Below, piece after piece: positions 26,507-35,261 of a stretch of DNA of 64,000 nucleotides. Every line of letters starts with the position of its first letter. Positions within the stretch are counted from its first letter, which is position 1. The translations under genes and the position numbers were made by a program. The notes under the pieces were generated by a model, which did no database searches, was not told the DNA's origin, and saw only the letters and a list, made by a program, of their open reading frames with translations. This stretch comes from Rubellimicrobium aerolatum. Its GTDB lineage: Bacteria > Pseudomonadota > Alphaproteobacteria > Rhodobacterales > Rhodobacteraceae. The stretch lies in contig NZ_JAGGJP010000011.1 in NCBI RefSeq assembly GCF_017872975.1, forward strand, positions 1-64,000, read 5' to 3'.

Positions 26507-26541
26507 TTGACAGAGTGATGAATTATGCAATTTTTTCTGCG
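26507..26541 (+). promoter_or_regulatory. Promoter with RpiR-type operator before the dioxygenase/ABC remnant operon
   Basis: TTGACA at 26507-26512 is followed 19 bases from its start by TGCAA-TTTTTT-CTGCG (26526-26541), a weaker copy of the island operator with two changed bases in the right arm. The layout copies the promoters at 6044 and 19811. It would drive the dioxygenase pseudogene and the third ABC transporter. Confidence 0.55.
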
Positions 26542-26626
26542 AACCACCGCTCGATGGAGCGGAGCTGTGACCAAAGCGTGCTCCGCAGCCATATGAGAGT
26601 GCATCATGACACGATGGGAGGCATCG

Positions 26627-27700
26627 ATGAAGGATTTCGTGGCTGGGCTGGACTTTGAGAAGTTCCGCGCTCAGGCTGAGGCGGCGACCACGCGCGAGCA
26701 GTGTCCGTCGGCGGTCGACATTGAGAAGAATATCCCGATCTACGACGGGGCGGGCATTACTGAGTCGATCGCGCCCGAGTAGACAGGCGTGATCGGTCGG
26801 GGGCCGGGCGTCTTCGCCATCAGGCGCGCCTTCACGGACCTCGGGGCCATCGACGCCGCCTCCGAGGCCTTCCGCGCCATCATCGCCCAGGAGCGGGCGG
26901 CGGGGGACCACTTCGCCGAGGCCGGGGCGAACGACCGCATCTGGAGCAGCCTCCAGAAGCTCTGCCTGCACGATCCGGCGGTCTATGCGCGCTACATGGC
27001 GAACCCGGTGTTCGACCTCGCCTGCCGGGCCTAGCTCGGGCCGGGCTACCAGATGGCGACGCAGGTGAACCAGGTGCGGCTGGACGGCAAGGCGCAGGCG
27101 CCGCACCACGACTCACCTCGGTTTCATGTCGCCCCCGCAGATGGCCGAATATCCCGAGCACATCCACGCGATGGGGCCGACGCTGATCCTCCAGGGCAGC
27201 GTCGCGCATTGCGACATGCCGGTGGAGAGCGGGACGACCAAGCTCCTGCCGCATTCGCAGCGCTACCTGCCGGGCTACGTCGCCGCAACCCGGCCCGAGT
27301 TCCGCGACCATTTCGAGGCGCGTTGCATCCAGCTGCCGCTGGAGAAGGGGACGCGATCTTCTTCTCGCCGGCGCTGTTCCACGCGGCGGGCGAGAACCGG
27401 ACGGAGGACGTGGTGCGGATGGTGAACCTCATCCAGACCGCCTCGGCCTTCGCGCGCCACATGGAAAGCATAGACCGCACCGCCATGTCGCGAGCGGTCC
27501 ATCCGCATCTGGCCGCGCTCTCGCCCGAGGGGCGGCGCGCGGAGAGCGCCGCCACGGCGGACGGCCATCCGTTCCCCACCAACCTTGACACCGATCCGCC
27601 GATCGGGGGGCTTGCGCCGGAAACCCAGCAGGATCTCTTGGCGCGGGCGGTGGCGGAAGGCTGTGAACAGGCGCGGCTCGACGCGGCGCGGGCGGCCAAG
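26627..27700 (+). pseudogene. Phytanoyl-CoA dioxygenase-family protein, heavily disrupted
   Basis: ATG 26627 follows GGGAG. The frame meets TAG at 26780-26782 and again at 27032-27034. At the second stop TAG replaces the Trp codon (TGG) expected before LGPGYQM. Fe(II)/2-oxoglutarate dioxygenase features follow in pieces: QAPHHD holds the His-x-Asp metal motif in the first frame, the section from about 27117 to 27350 (HCDMPVESGTTKLLPHSQRY) is shifted, and from about 27350 the first frame returns with the distal His region (FFSPALFHAAGENRT). PhyH-like genes occur in some alphaproteobacterial inositol clusters. Two stops and two frameshifts make it non-functional. Confidence 0.8.
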
Positions 27701-27782
27701 CGCCGGCCCTGGGCCGCGACACGAGGGCCGCCAAGGTCCCGGCGAACGACCACGGCACAAGAACAGGGGAGGAGTGCAAATC

Positions 27783-28722
27783 ATGAGAGCCATCCTGAGA
27801 TCGGCTCTAGCCGCGGTCCTGACGACGGCCGCGCTGACGGGCGCGGCGCGCCGAGGGCGAGCAGTTTGTCTGGATCAGCCACGGTCCCGACAGCGATAGC
27901 TGGTTCAACGTGATCAAGAACGCCATCGAGGTCACCAACGAGCAGCTTGGCGTCACGACCGAATACCGCAACCCGCCGACCGGCGACCTTGCTGACATGG
28001 CGCGGATCGTCCAGCAGGCCTCGGCCGCCGGCGTGGACGGCATCATTGTCACCATTGCCGACTACAACGTGCTGGAAGGCCCGATCGCCGACACCGTCGC
28101 CAAGGGCATCCCGGTCGTGACGGTGAACTCGGGCATCGTGGAAGAGAGCAGGAACCTGGGCGCGCTGCTGCACGTGGGCCAGCCCGAATACGAGGCGGGT
28201 TTGGGCGCCGGCGAGCGCGCGAAGGCGGAGGGCATCACGTCCTTCCTCTGCATGAACCACATCATCAGCAACCCGGTCTCGGTCGAGCGGTGCCGGGGCT
28301 TCGCCGACGGGATCGGCGTGGAGCTGGGGAACCAGATGATCGACTCCGGGATCGATCCGTCCGAGGTGCAGAACAAGGTGATGGCCTACCTGACCGCCAC
28401 CCCTGACACCGGCGCGGTCCTGACGCTCGGCCCGAACTCGGCCGAGCCGACGATCCGCGCGGTCAAGGAGATGGGCCTCGACGGCGAGCTCTACTTCGGG
28501 ACCTTTGATCTCTCGGCCGAGATCTCGGCGGCGATCAAGGACGGCACGGTGGACTTCGTCATCGACCAGCAGCCGTTCCTGCAAGGCTCCGTCCCGATTC
28601 AGGTGCTGACCTCCTACGTCCGCTACGGTGTGGCGCCCGCCAACTCGATCTTCACCGGCCCCGGCTTCGTGACCAGCGAGACCATCGAGCAGGTCGAGGC
28701 GCTGGCCGGCGAGTTCCGCTGA
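27783..28722 (+). pseudogene. Sugar ABC transporter substrate-binding protein, frameshifted at signal peptide
   Basis: ATG 27783 opens a signal peptide (RAILRSALAAVLTTAALTGAA). At about 27848, where the mature protein should begin (EGEQFVWISHGPDSDSW), the frame is lost. The mature binding protein is otherwise complete in another frame to TGA 28720-28722, with VDGIIVTIADYN, TVNSGIVEESRNLGALLHVGQPEYEAG and VDFVIDQQPFLQG typical of CUT2 binding proteins. A single-base indel explains it. An internal GTG at 27910 could start a protein without an export signal, which would not work in the periplasm. Confidence 0.82.
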
Positions 28723-28730
28723 TCCGATCC

Positions 28731-28755
28731 CGGCCGGGGGAGCCTCCCCCGGCCG
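28731..28755 (+). terminator. Hairpin between binding-protein and permease genes
   Basis: Perfect 11-bp stem CGGCCGGGGGA / TCCCCCGGCCG with a three-base loop, eight bases after the binding-protein stop. It sits at the same place as the hairpin at 1468-1492 and probably limits downstream transcription or protects the upstream mRNA. Confidence 0.6.
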
Positions 28756-28778
28756 TCCTTGCTCATGGGAATGACCTC

Positions 28779-29568
28779 ATGACCGACGCGGCCAAGGCTG
28801 CGCCCGACGAACGCATCAAGGCGGTCCCGCCTTGGCGGTGCGCCCTCAGCCGGCCCGAGCTGGGCGGGATCTGCGGCACCATCCTCGTCTTCCTCCTGTT
28901 CGGCGCCATCGCCGGGGACTCGGGGATGTTCGCGGCCGAGGAGGTGCTGAACTGGACCGTGGTCTCGGCGCAGCTCATGATCATCGCCGTGGGCGCCTGC
29001 CTGCTGATGATTGCGGGCGAGTTCGACCTGTCAGTGGGCTCGATGATCGGCTTCTCGGGCGCGGTCATGGCGATCCTGTCGGTGCACCCGGGCTGGCCGC
29101 TCTGGGTGGGGATCCTGTTCACCTTCGCCGTCTGCATGGCCATCGGCGCGCTGAACGGCTGGCTGGTGGTCCGCACCGGGCTGCCGTCGTTCATCGTCAC
29201 GCTCGCCTTCCTGTTCATCCTGCGCGGGCTGACCATCTGGGGATCGGTCTTCTTCACCCGCCAGACCATCATCGGCGGCGTGTCCGAGCGGGCCGAGGGC
29301 GATTGGCTGGCGCCGGTATTCGGCGGCAAGGCTCTGACCGGGCTCTTCCAGTGGATGGCGGACAGCGGCTGGATCGCCACCTTCTCGCGGGGGAGCCGCG
29401 CGGGCCAGCCAATCGTGGACGGCGTTCCTGCTGGTGGTCTGGGCCCTCGGGCTGGTGATCTTCGGGCACTGGCTGCTGACGCGGACCAGGTTCGGCAACT
29501 GGATCTTCGCCGCCGGCGGCGACGCGCAGGCCGCGCTCTACGTCGGCGTGCCGGTCATGGGACGATAG
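28779..29568 (+). pseudogene. Sugar ABC transporter permease, frameshifted and 3'-truncated
   Basis: ATG 28779 begins a CUT2 permease with membrane segments and the motif IAGEFDLSVGSMIGFSG. The family frame is left at about 29425; the continuation ([18 protein letters not shown], then [18 protein letters not shown]) lies in another frame and stops at TAG 29566-29568. Family similarity ends abruptly at LYVGVPV, so roughly the last 130 residues and any following ATPase gene are missing. The break coincides with a change in base composition, indicating a deletion or insertion junction at the right edge of the island. Confidence 0.82.
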
Positions 29569-29770
29569 GTAACACGTGACAAGGCCTTCTACCTTCAGGC
29601 CATCAGTAGAACCATGGCGATGACAAACTCTTCCCGTAACATGAGCTTCAACTTCCCCGGAAAGGCTGGTTCTTTCCCCGCTGCCACAGTTGATGGCATC
29701 GAACAGTGGGCCGGGGATTTGCGCAACGGCTTGGCCGTGGCCGATCCGGCACGCGAACCGGGAGACGAGC
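29569..29770. other. Junction sequence at the right edge of the island
   Basis: About 200 bases of lower GC content than either side separate the truncated permease from the first core gene. No intact gene is present. Short open frames on the minus strand (for example one reading MLREEFVIAMVLLMA) resemble the tail of an unidentified coding sequence, possibly of an insertion element, but I cannot name it. It is probably the scar of the event that removed the end of the third ABC operon. Confidence 0.45.
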
Positions 29771-30319
29771 GTGGGTGATGCGATGCTGGAGGCGCTAGGG
29801 CGGCTTGCGCTGACCGGGCCGGGGCAGGCGGCGGTGCTCGCGGGGGCCACGGCGCTGGCACTGGCGGCGCCGGACGTGGACCTCCTGATGCTGCGGCTGC
29901 TGCACCATCGGTCGATCCTGACGCATTCGGTGCTGTTCCCGCTTCTGGTGCTGTGGTTTCTGCCGGCGCTCGGCCCGGCGGCGGTGGCGGGCGTGGCGCT
30001 GGGGGTGGCGGTGCATTTCGCGGCGGACCTTCTGTCGCCGGCGCGGGGCTTCGGGCAGGTCTGGCTGCCCGAGCCCTTCCAAGTGAGCCTGGGGCGCTGG
30101 AGCCATCTCTGGCTGTTGGTGAATGCGCTGGGGGCGTCGTGGCTCGCGCTCGCGGTGCTGCCGCCGGGCGCGCGGGGCCTCGCGCTCGGCGTGGGCGTCG
30201 TGGCGGCGCTGGGCTATGGGCTGGTGCGCGAGAGGTCGGTGCTGTCGGCGCTGGTGGCGCTGGCGGTGGTCGCGGGGCCGGCGGCTTGGGATCGGTGGGG
30301 TCGGGGGCTGCTGGCCTGA
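29771..30319 (+). CDS. Inner-membrane protein, metal-dependent hydrolase-like (DUF457/YdjM type)
   Basis: A 182-aa protein with about five hydrophobic segments. The N-terminal third contains [21 protein letters not shown] and later [11 protein letters not shown], matching the DxD, HRxxTHS and HxxxD pattern of DUF457/YdjM-type membrane proteins suggested to bind metal. The start is GTG 29771 after GGAGACGAG. It is the first intact gene right of the decaying island. The specific function is unknown; family assignment rests on the histidine and aspartate pattern. Confidence 0.6.
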   Translation: MGDAMLEALGRLALTGPGQAAVLAGATALALAAPDVDLLMLRLLHHRSILTHSVLFPLLVLWFLPALGPAAVAGVALGVAVHFAADLLSPARGFGQVWLPEPFQVSLGRWSHLWLLVNALGASWLALAVLPPGARGLALGVGVVAALGYGLVRERSVLSALVALAVVAGPAAWDRWGRGLLA

Positions 30320-30395
30320 CGGCGGGCGGGCGCGGCGGGGTGACCCCCGCCCTGCGAGGCTGCGACGCATGCCGCTCCTCCTGCTTCTCGCCATG

Positions 30396-30450
30396 CTTTG
30401 GCGCCAAATATCCCGGGGGGAGCGCGCCAGCGCGGGGGGCAGCGCCCCCC
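30396..30450 (+). repeat. Dispersed palindromic intergenic repeat, copy 1
   Basis: Begins CTTTGGCGCCAAATATCCCG, continues with a G-run and an AGCGCGCCAGCGC hairpin, and ends GGGGGGCAGCGCCCCCC, which folds on itself. Close relatives lie at 36402-36451 and 59937-59994, and a diverged inverted one at 59240-59292. The stems could end transcription of the upstream gene. Similar elements are common between genes in Rhodobacteraceae. Confidence 0.75.
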
Positions 30451-30533
30451 TGCGACGGATGACATGGGGTGGACCTCGGACCCGTCCGTCCCCATCTCCG
30501 TTGGACCCGATGAACCCGCCCCGGAGCGCGCCC

Positions 30534-31526
30534 ATGGAACTGTCCGTCCTCGACCTTTGCCCGATCGTGGAGGGCGGCGACGCCGCCCAGGCGCTGCGGG
30601 AATCCGTGGCCTTGGCGCAAGAGGCGGAGCGGCTGGGATTCCGGCGCTTCTGGCTGGCCGAGCATCACAACATGCCGGGGATCGCCTCGTCGGCGACGCC
30701 GCTGGCGATCCAGCACGTCGCGGCGCACACCGATACGATCCGTGTCGGGGCGGGCGGGATCATGCTGCCGAACCATTCGCCGCTGGTGGTGGCCGAGCAG
30801 TTCGGGACGCTCGCCACGCTGTTTCCGGGACGGATCGACCTCGGGCTCGGGCGGGCGCCGGGGACGGATGGGCTGACCATGCGGGCGCTGCGGCGGCATC
30901 TGGACGGGGACGAGGACGGCTTCCCGCGCGACGTGGTGGAGCTGATCGGGTATCTGTCCAAGGAGGGCGGGCACGCGCGGGTGCGGGCGGTGCCCGGCGC
31001 CGGGACCGAGGTGCCGGTGTGGATTCTGGGCTCGTCGCTGTATGGGGCGCAACTGGCGGCCTATCTGGGACTGCCCTACGCCTTCGCCTCGCATTTCGCA
31101 CCGACGTATCTGGAGCAGGCGCTGGAGATCTACCGGGCCACCTTCCGGCCGTCGAAGTGGCTGGAGAAGCCGCACGCGATGGTCGCGATGGGCGTCTGCG
31201 CGGCGGCGACGGACGAGGAGGCGCGGCATCTGCGGACCTCGCAGGTCCGGGCCTTCGCGCGTCTGCGGACCGGGGAGGCAGGGACGCTGCCGCCGCCGGG
31301 GCCGGTGGACGACCTGCCCGCCGAGGCGCTGCGGGGGGCGGAGCAGGCGATGGCCTTCTCGGCGGTGGGAAGCGCGGAGACGGTGAGGCGCAAGCTAGAG
31401 GAGGTGCGGACGACGCTGCGGCCGGACGAGATCATCGTCGCGGGGATGATCTTCGACCTGGAGGCGCGGCTCGAGTCGCTGCGGATCGTCGCGGGGGCGG
31501 CGGGGGAGATGCGGGCCGCCGCCTAA
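30534..31526 (+). CDS. LLM-class flavin-dependent oxidoreductase (luciferase-like)
   Basis: Bacterial luciferase-like monooxygenase-fold protein of 330 aa that would use FMN or F420-type flavin. It starts [16 protein letters not shown], has [43 protein letters not shown] and [13 protein letters not shown], the set found in the MsnO8/alkane-monooxygenase-like branch of LLM proteins. ATG 30534 is chosen over ATG 30510 because it matches the family start and has CGGAG seven bases upstream. Its stop overlaps the convergent cobD stop by three bases. The substrate is unknown. Confidence 0.88.
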   Translation: MELSVLDLCPIVEGGDAAQALRESVALAQEAERLGFRRFWLAEHHNMPGIASSATPLAIQHVAAHTDTIRVGAGGIMLPNHSPLVVAEQFGTLATLFPGRIDLGLGRAPGTDGLTMRALRRHLDGDEDGFPRDVVELIGYLSKEGGHARVRAVPGAGTEVPVWILGSSLYGAQLAAYLGLPYAFASHFAPTYLEQALEIYRATFRPSKWLEKPHAMVAMGVCAAATDEEARHLRTSQVRAFARLRTGEAGTLPPPGPVDDLPAEALRGAEQAMAFSAVGSAETVRRKLEEVRTTLRPDEIIVAGMIFDLEARLESLRIVAGAAGEMRAAA

Positions 31527-32410
31527 AACGCGAGGAGTAGGGCCAGCCCCAGCAGGATCGCCCAGGCGCGCCAGAGGGTGCAGGTGGCGGCGTCGATCTC
31601 GGCCGGGCCGATGGCCTTGCGGCCGTGGGGGTGGACCCAGGGATAGTCGCGGCTCTCGCCGTGGTAGGACCGGGGGCCGGAGAGGGCGACGTTCAGGACG
31701 CGGGCCATGGCCGCCTCGGGCCAGCCGGCATTGGGGGAGCGGTGGAGGCGAGCGTCGGAGATGATCTCGCGCCAGCCGCCGTGCGGGCGGGTGAGCCAGA
31801 TCAGCAGCGCGGACAGGCGCGCGGGGATCAGGTTCAGGAGGTCGTCGAGGCGGGCTGAGGCCCAGCCGAAGGCCTCGTGGCGGGGCGTGCGGTGGCCGAT
31901 CATGCTGTCGGCGGTGTTGACCACCTTGTAGAGGAGGAGGCCGGGGAGGCCCCCCAAGGCGAACCAGAAGGCCGGGGCGACGACGCCGTCGGAGAAGTTC
32001 TCGGCGGCCGATTCGATGGCGGCGCGGGCGATGGCGGGCTCGTCCATCGCCGCCGTGTCGCGGCCGACGATCATCGCCACGGCGCGGCGGCCTTCGGGGA
32101 TCGAGAGGCGGAGGGCCTGGGCGACGGCCCGGACGTGGTCGGCGAGCGATCGTTGGGCGAGGAGGATCGCGCCGACGAGGACTTCGGCTATCGGACCGGG
32201 GAGAACCTGGAGCGCGAGGCCGAGGAGGATCGCCCCGCCGCTGAGGAGGAGGACGGCGAGGACCCCGCGCGCTCGGGTGCGGTCGTTGAGCCGGCGGTCG
32301 GTCCAGGCGACGGCGCGGCCCATGAGGACGGCGGGATGCGGATAGCGGTCCCAGAGGGCGCGGGGCTCGCCGAAGGCCGCGTCGAGGAGGAGGACGAGGA
32401 CGAGGGTCAG
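31523..32410 (-). CDS. cobD: Adenosylcobinamide-phosphate synthase (CbiB/CobD)
   Basis: Integral membrane enzyme that attaches the aminopropanol arm (or its phosphate) to adenosylcobyrate. The 295-aa protein begins with the family sequence [20 protein letters not shown] and has [30 protein letters not shown] and [13 protein letters not shown]. No ATG, GTG or TTG occurs between the cobC stop and this conserved region. The best start is CTG at 32408-32410, which overlaps the cobC stop as CTGA, just as ATGA couples neighbouring genes. The next ATG (VLMGRAV) would remove conserved residues. The cobC-cobD order on the minus strand supports the assignment. Confidence 0.9.
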   Translation of the reverse strand: MTLVLVLLLDAAFGEPRALWDRYPHPAVLMGRAVAWTDRRLNDRTRARGVLAVLLLSGGAILLGLALQVLPGPIAEVLVGAILLAQRSLADHVRAVAQALRLSIPEGRRAVAMIVGRDTAAMDEPAIARAAIESAAENFSDGVVAPAFWFALGGLPGLLLYKVVNTADSMIGHRTPRHEAFGWASARLDDLLNLIPARLSALLIWLTRPHGGWREIISDARLHRSPNAGWPEAAMARVLNVALSGPRSYHGESRDYPWVHPHGRKAIGPAEIDAATCTLWRAWAILLGLALLLAF

Positions 32411-33342
32411 AGCGCGGCTTCCAGTTGCGCCCAGCGGTCGGGGGCGGGGAGGCCCAGGCGGAGCCAAGTGCGGGAATAGGGGAAGGTGCGGGCGAGGATG
32501 CGGTGCTTCGCGAGGCGGGCGGCCCAAATGGCGGCGTCGTCCACCTCGTAGAGGCGGAAGAGCGTGGTGCCGCCCGCGACGGTCGCGCCATGTCCGGTCA
32601 GGAGCGCGTCGAGGCGGCGGGCGTCGGCCGAGAGGCGCTGGCGCGTGGCCTCGGCCCAGACAGGGTTCCCCAGCGCCTCGGCCCCGATGGCGAGCGCGGG
32701 GCCGGAGACGGGCCAGGGGCCGAGAGAGTCGCGCAAGCAGTCCGCGACGGGGCCGGGGGCGAGGATGGCAAAGCCCAGGCGCAACCCGCCGAGGCCCCAG
32801 AACTTACCGAAGCTCTTGAGGATCACCGCGCCGGGGCGGGCGGCGCGGGCGACGTGGGTGGCCTCGGGCGTCACGTCGCAGAAGCTCTCGTCGATGATGG
32901 CGAGGGGGCGCGCGTCGAGATCGGCGGCCGTCCAGAGGCGGCCGGTGGGGTTGTTCGGGTGGACGAGGACGGCGGGCGCGTCGGGGTCGTCCACGAGGGG
33001 GGCGCCGGCCTGCGCGAAGCTCGCGGCGTATTCGTTGTAGGTGGGACCGGGGATGGCGACGCGGGTCGCGCCCAGCGCCTGGGGCAGGCGCGCGATGAGC
33101 GCCGAGAGGCCGGAGGCGGGGACGATCGTGGCGGCGTCGGGGACGGCCCAGGCCTCGCAGGCGGCGAGGAGGAGCGCGTCGGTCGCCGCGCGGTCGGGGA
33201 GGGCGGTCCAGGCGTGGGGCGGCAGGTCGGGGATCGGGTAGGGAACCGGGTTGATGCCGGTCGAGAGGTCGAGCCAGTCCTCTCGCGCGCCGCCATGCAC
33301 GGCCATCGCCGCGTCGAGGCCGCCGCCGTGGTCGCGCATCAT
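32407..33342 (-). CDS. cobC: Threonine-phosphate decarboxylase
   Basis: PLP-dependent aminotransferase-fold enzyme of 311 aa that makes (R)-1-amino-2-propanol phosphate for the cobalamin side arm. It begins [16 protein letters not shown] and [14 protein letters not shown], the CobC signature. PLP-binding features are [20 protein letters not shown] and the Schiff-base lysine in [21 protein letters not shown] 33340-33342 overlaps the DUF1636 stop by four bases, and its own stop overlaps the proposed CTG start of cobD. Confidence 0.92.
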   Translation of the reverse strand: MMRDHGGGLDAAMAVHGGAREDWLDLSTGINPVPYPIPDLPPHAWTALPDRAATDALLLAACEAWAVPDAATIVPASGLSALIARLPQALGATRVAIPGPTYNEYAASFAQAGAPLVDDPDAPAVLVHPNNPTGRLWTAADLDARPLAIIDESFCDVTPEATHVARAARPGAVILKSFGKFWGLGGLRLGFAILAPGPVADCLRDSLGPWPVSGPALAIGAEALGNPVWAEATRQRLSADARRLDALLTGHGATVAGGTTLFRLYEVDDAAIWAARLAKHRILARTFPYSRTWLRLGLPAPDRWAQLEAAL

Positions 33343-33713
33343 TCTTCCTCCGGCAGCGGCGGGTGGCGGGTGACGAAATGGCCCTTCACCGGCGCGGGCC
33401 AGAGCTTGTAGGGCACCTGGCCCGAGGCGCTCTCGGCGTGGAGCAGGCCCCAGGCGACGATGGCTTGGGCCGCCTCCGGCGTGGGGTCGAAGCGGCCGAG
33501 GGTGTAGCAGAGCTTGGCCCGCGCCTGCACGGCGACGTTGCAGCCGTGGTCGCAGCCCATCAAGCAGGCGATGCGGCGGGTGCGGAGGGGCGTGCCCTCG
33601 GCGGCCTGTTCGACCAGCGCGGCGAGGCGGGCGCCGGGGAGATCAGCCCCTTCGGCGGGGCCGGGATGGCCCTCGCGCTTGCAGGTGTCGCAGATGGTGA
33701 TCCAGGTGGCCAT
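33339..33713 (-). CDS. DUF1636 metal-binding protein
   Basis: Small 124-aa protein with a Cys-rich N-terminus (ICDTCKREGHPG) and a second cluster CLMGCDHGCNVAVQA, spaced like a metal or Fe-S site. DUF1636 proteins are found in cobalamin loci of alphaproteobacteria and look like small ferredoxin-like or metal-carrier proteins. It is the first gene of the minus-strand run DUF1636-cobC-cobD, coupled by ATGA. The exact role in B12 synthesis is unknown. Confidence 0.8.
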   Translation of the reverse strand: MATWITICDTCKREGHPGPAEGADLPGARLAALVEQAAEGTPLRTRRIACLMGCDHGCNVAVQARAKLCYTLGRFDPTPEAAQAIVAWGLLHAESASGQVPYKLWPAPVKGHFVTRHPPLPEEE

Positions 33714-33762
33714 GGGCGCGGGTTGAACCGCATCCGGGGCGGCGGGGCAAGGGGCGCGAGGC

Positions 33763-34746
33763 TCAGGTCCCCAGCGCCTCGCGCCCATGGGGGGCGAGGA
33801 GGTCGAGGTCGGGGCCGATGGGGACGATGCGGAACGGGTTAATCCGGTCGTGGCTGTAGTGGTAGTGCCGGGCGATGTGGTCGAGGCGGACGGTCGCGGC
33901 GACGCCCGGCGTCTGGTGGAGGTCGCGGGTGGCGGCCCAGAGGTTCGGGTGTTCGATCAGCTTGCGCCGGTTGCACTTGAAATGGCCGTGGTAGACCGTG
34001 TCGAAGCGGATCAGCGTGGTGAAGAGGCGGATGTCGGCCTCGGTCATGCGCTCGCCCAAGAGGTAGCGTTGCCTGGCCAGCCGCTCCTCCAGCCAGTCGA
34101 GCGTGTCGAACAGGGGATGCACGGCGGCGTCGTAGGCCCCCTGCGATTCCGCGAAGCCCGCCTTGTAGACGCCGTTGTTCAGGGTGTCGTAGATGCGGGC
34201 GTTCACGGGCTCCAGGGCGTCGTGGAGGTCCTGGGGCCAGAGGTCGAGCCTGTTGCCGATGATCCCGTCCCAGGCTGAGGTCATCATGCGGATGATCTCG
34301 GCGGATTCGTTGGAGACGATCCGGTTCCGCTCGCGGTCCCAGAGGACGGGGACGGTGACCTTGGTGGTGATGCCGGGGTCGCTGCGGGTGTAGATGTCGC
34401 GCAGGAAAGGAAGGCCGTGAAGGGTGTCGCCGGTCGCGCCCGGGAAGTCGGTGGCGAAGGTCCAGCCGTCCCCCAGCATGTCCGGGTGGACGACGGAGAC
34501 GCCGATGTGGTCCTCCAGCCCCTTCAGCGCCCGAACGATCAGCGTCCGGTGCGCCCAGGGGCAGGCGTAGCTGACGTACAGGTGGTAACGCCCCGACTCG
34601 GCCTTGAAGCCGCCGTCGCCCGTGGGGCCGGGGGCGCCGTCGGGCGTGACCCAGTTTCGCAGCACGGAGTCGGGGCGGTCGAAGGCGCCCGCCTTGACGC
34701 GGGCCACCGGCGCCTCGACCCACCGGCCATTCTCGAGCTGCCCCAT
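33763..34746 (-). CDS. Glutathionyl-hydroquinone reductase (Omega/Xi-class GST)
   Basis: A 327-aa glutathione S-transferase of the YqjG/PcpF type that reduces glutathionyl-hydroquinones. The thioredoxin-like domain carries the catalytic Cys in YVSYACPWAHRTLIVRAL; downstream are VTVPVLWDRERNRIVSNESAEI and the helical domain with TEADIRLFTTLIRFDTVYHGHF. Length and motifs match the family. It lies between the cob genes but is a general detoxification enzyme; no direct link to cobalamin is apparent. Confidence 0.92.
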   Translation of the reverse strand: MGQLENGRWVEAPVARVKAGAFDRPDSVLRNWVTPDGAPGPTGDGGFKAESGRYHLYVSYACPWAHRTLIVRALKGLEDHIGVSVVHPDMLGDGWTFATDFPGATGDTLHGLPFLRDIYTRSDPGITTKVTVPVLWDRERNRIVSNESAEIIRMMTSAWDGIIGNRLDLWPQDLHDALEPVNARIYDTLNNGVYKAGFAESQGAYDAAVHPLFDTLDWLEERLARQRYLLGERMTEADIRLFTTLIRFDTVYHGHFKCNRRKLIEHPNLWAATRDLHQTPGVAATVRLDHIARHYHYSHDRINPFRIVPIGPDLDLLAPHGREALGT

Positions 34747-35054
34747 CGCGCGGTCCTCCTGCCTGATCCGCCGCCGGACCTAGACGATGGGGAAGCCGGG
34801 GAAAGGCGCAGGACCGGTGCGGGGGCGCACAGCGCGTGGGCTGATGTCGCAGGGGGGTCCGTCCCCGCCGCTTCCCGCTTGCCGCGTGCGCGGTGCGCGG
34901 GCTAGGAGGGCGGGAGACGAAGCCCTGCGGGGCCGGACAGGTGGCGCGAGGGGGGACCGACCCAGATCGGGGGTTCCCGGCGCGCGTCGTCGAGCGGGGG
35001 CCTTGGCCCCCTCGTGCCGGCTTCGCTCCCACATCCGGCCCCGGGAGCCAGTTC
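34747..35054. other. Divergent intergenic region, no riboswitch seen
   Basis: This 308-base GC-rich gap separates a leftward GST gene from the rightward cob operon and should hold both promoters. I looked for a cobalamin riboswitch (B12 box with GCAACTG-like core) on both strands and did not see one. A tight inverted repeat GGGGGCC-TT-GGCCCCC is at 34996-35011. Confidence 0.5.
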
Positions 35055-35261
35055 ATGCGCAAGACCCTCCTCCTCCTCGCCCTCCTCCTGCCCTCGGCCG
35101 CTCTGGCGCATCCGGGGCACCTGTCCGAGGCGGAGGGGCACGCCCACTACGTCGCCGCCTGGGCGCTGTTCGGGGCCATCGCGGGCGCGGGCTGGCTGAT
35201 CTGGACCGAGCTGCGCGCCCGTTCGGCTCCCAAGCGCAAGGACGACGAGGCCGGGGCGTGA
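35055..35261 (+). CDS. Small membrane protein at the head of the cob operon
   Basis: A 68-aa protein with a cleavable-looking signal peptide (RKTLLLLALLLPSAALA), a His-containing mature start HPGHLSEAEGHAHYV, one further membrane helix (AAWALFGAIAGAGWLIW) and a basic-acidic tail. ATG 35055 is the likely start. It overlaps cbiX by GTGA. The histidines and position suggest a helper in cobalt handling, but no family is recognised with certainty. Confidence 0.7.
   Translation: MRKTLLLLALLLPSAALAHPGHLSEAEGHAHYVAAWALFGAIAGAGWLIWTELRARSAPKRKDDEAGA

Noticed and set aside
26600-26626. Earlier ATG starts for the dioxygenase pseudogene
   Set aside because: ATG codons near 26606 and 26614 are in other frames or lack a ribosome-binding site; ATG 26627 follows GGGAG and is in the family frame.
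442-29568. Explaining all frameshifts as sequencing errors
   Set aside because: Lesions are restricted to the island and include nonsense changes, deletions and truncations, while more than 40 core genes of equal GC content are intact. Individual single-base cases still need confirmation.
34747-35054. Cobalamin riboswitch upstream of the cob operon
   Set aside because: The position is right and the region is structured, but no B12-box core or GCCACTG/GCAACTG-like element was visible on either strand.
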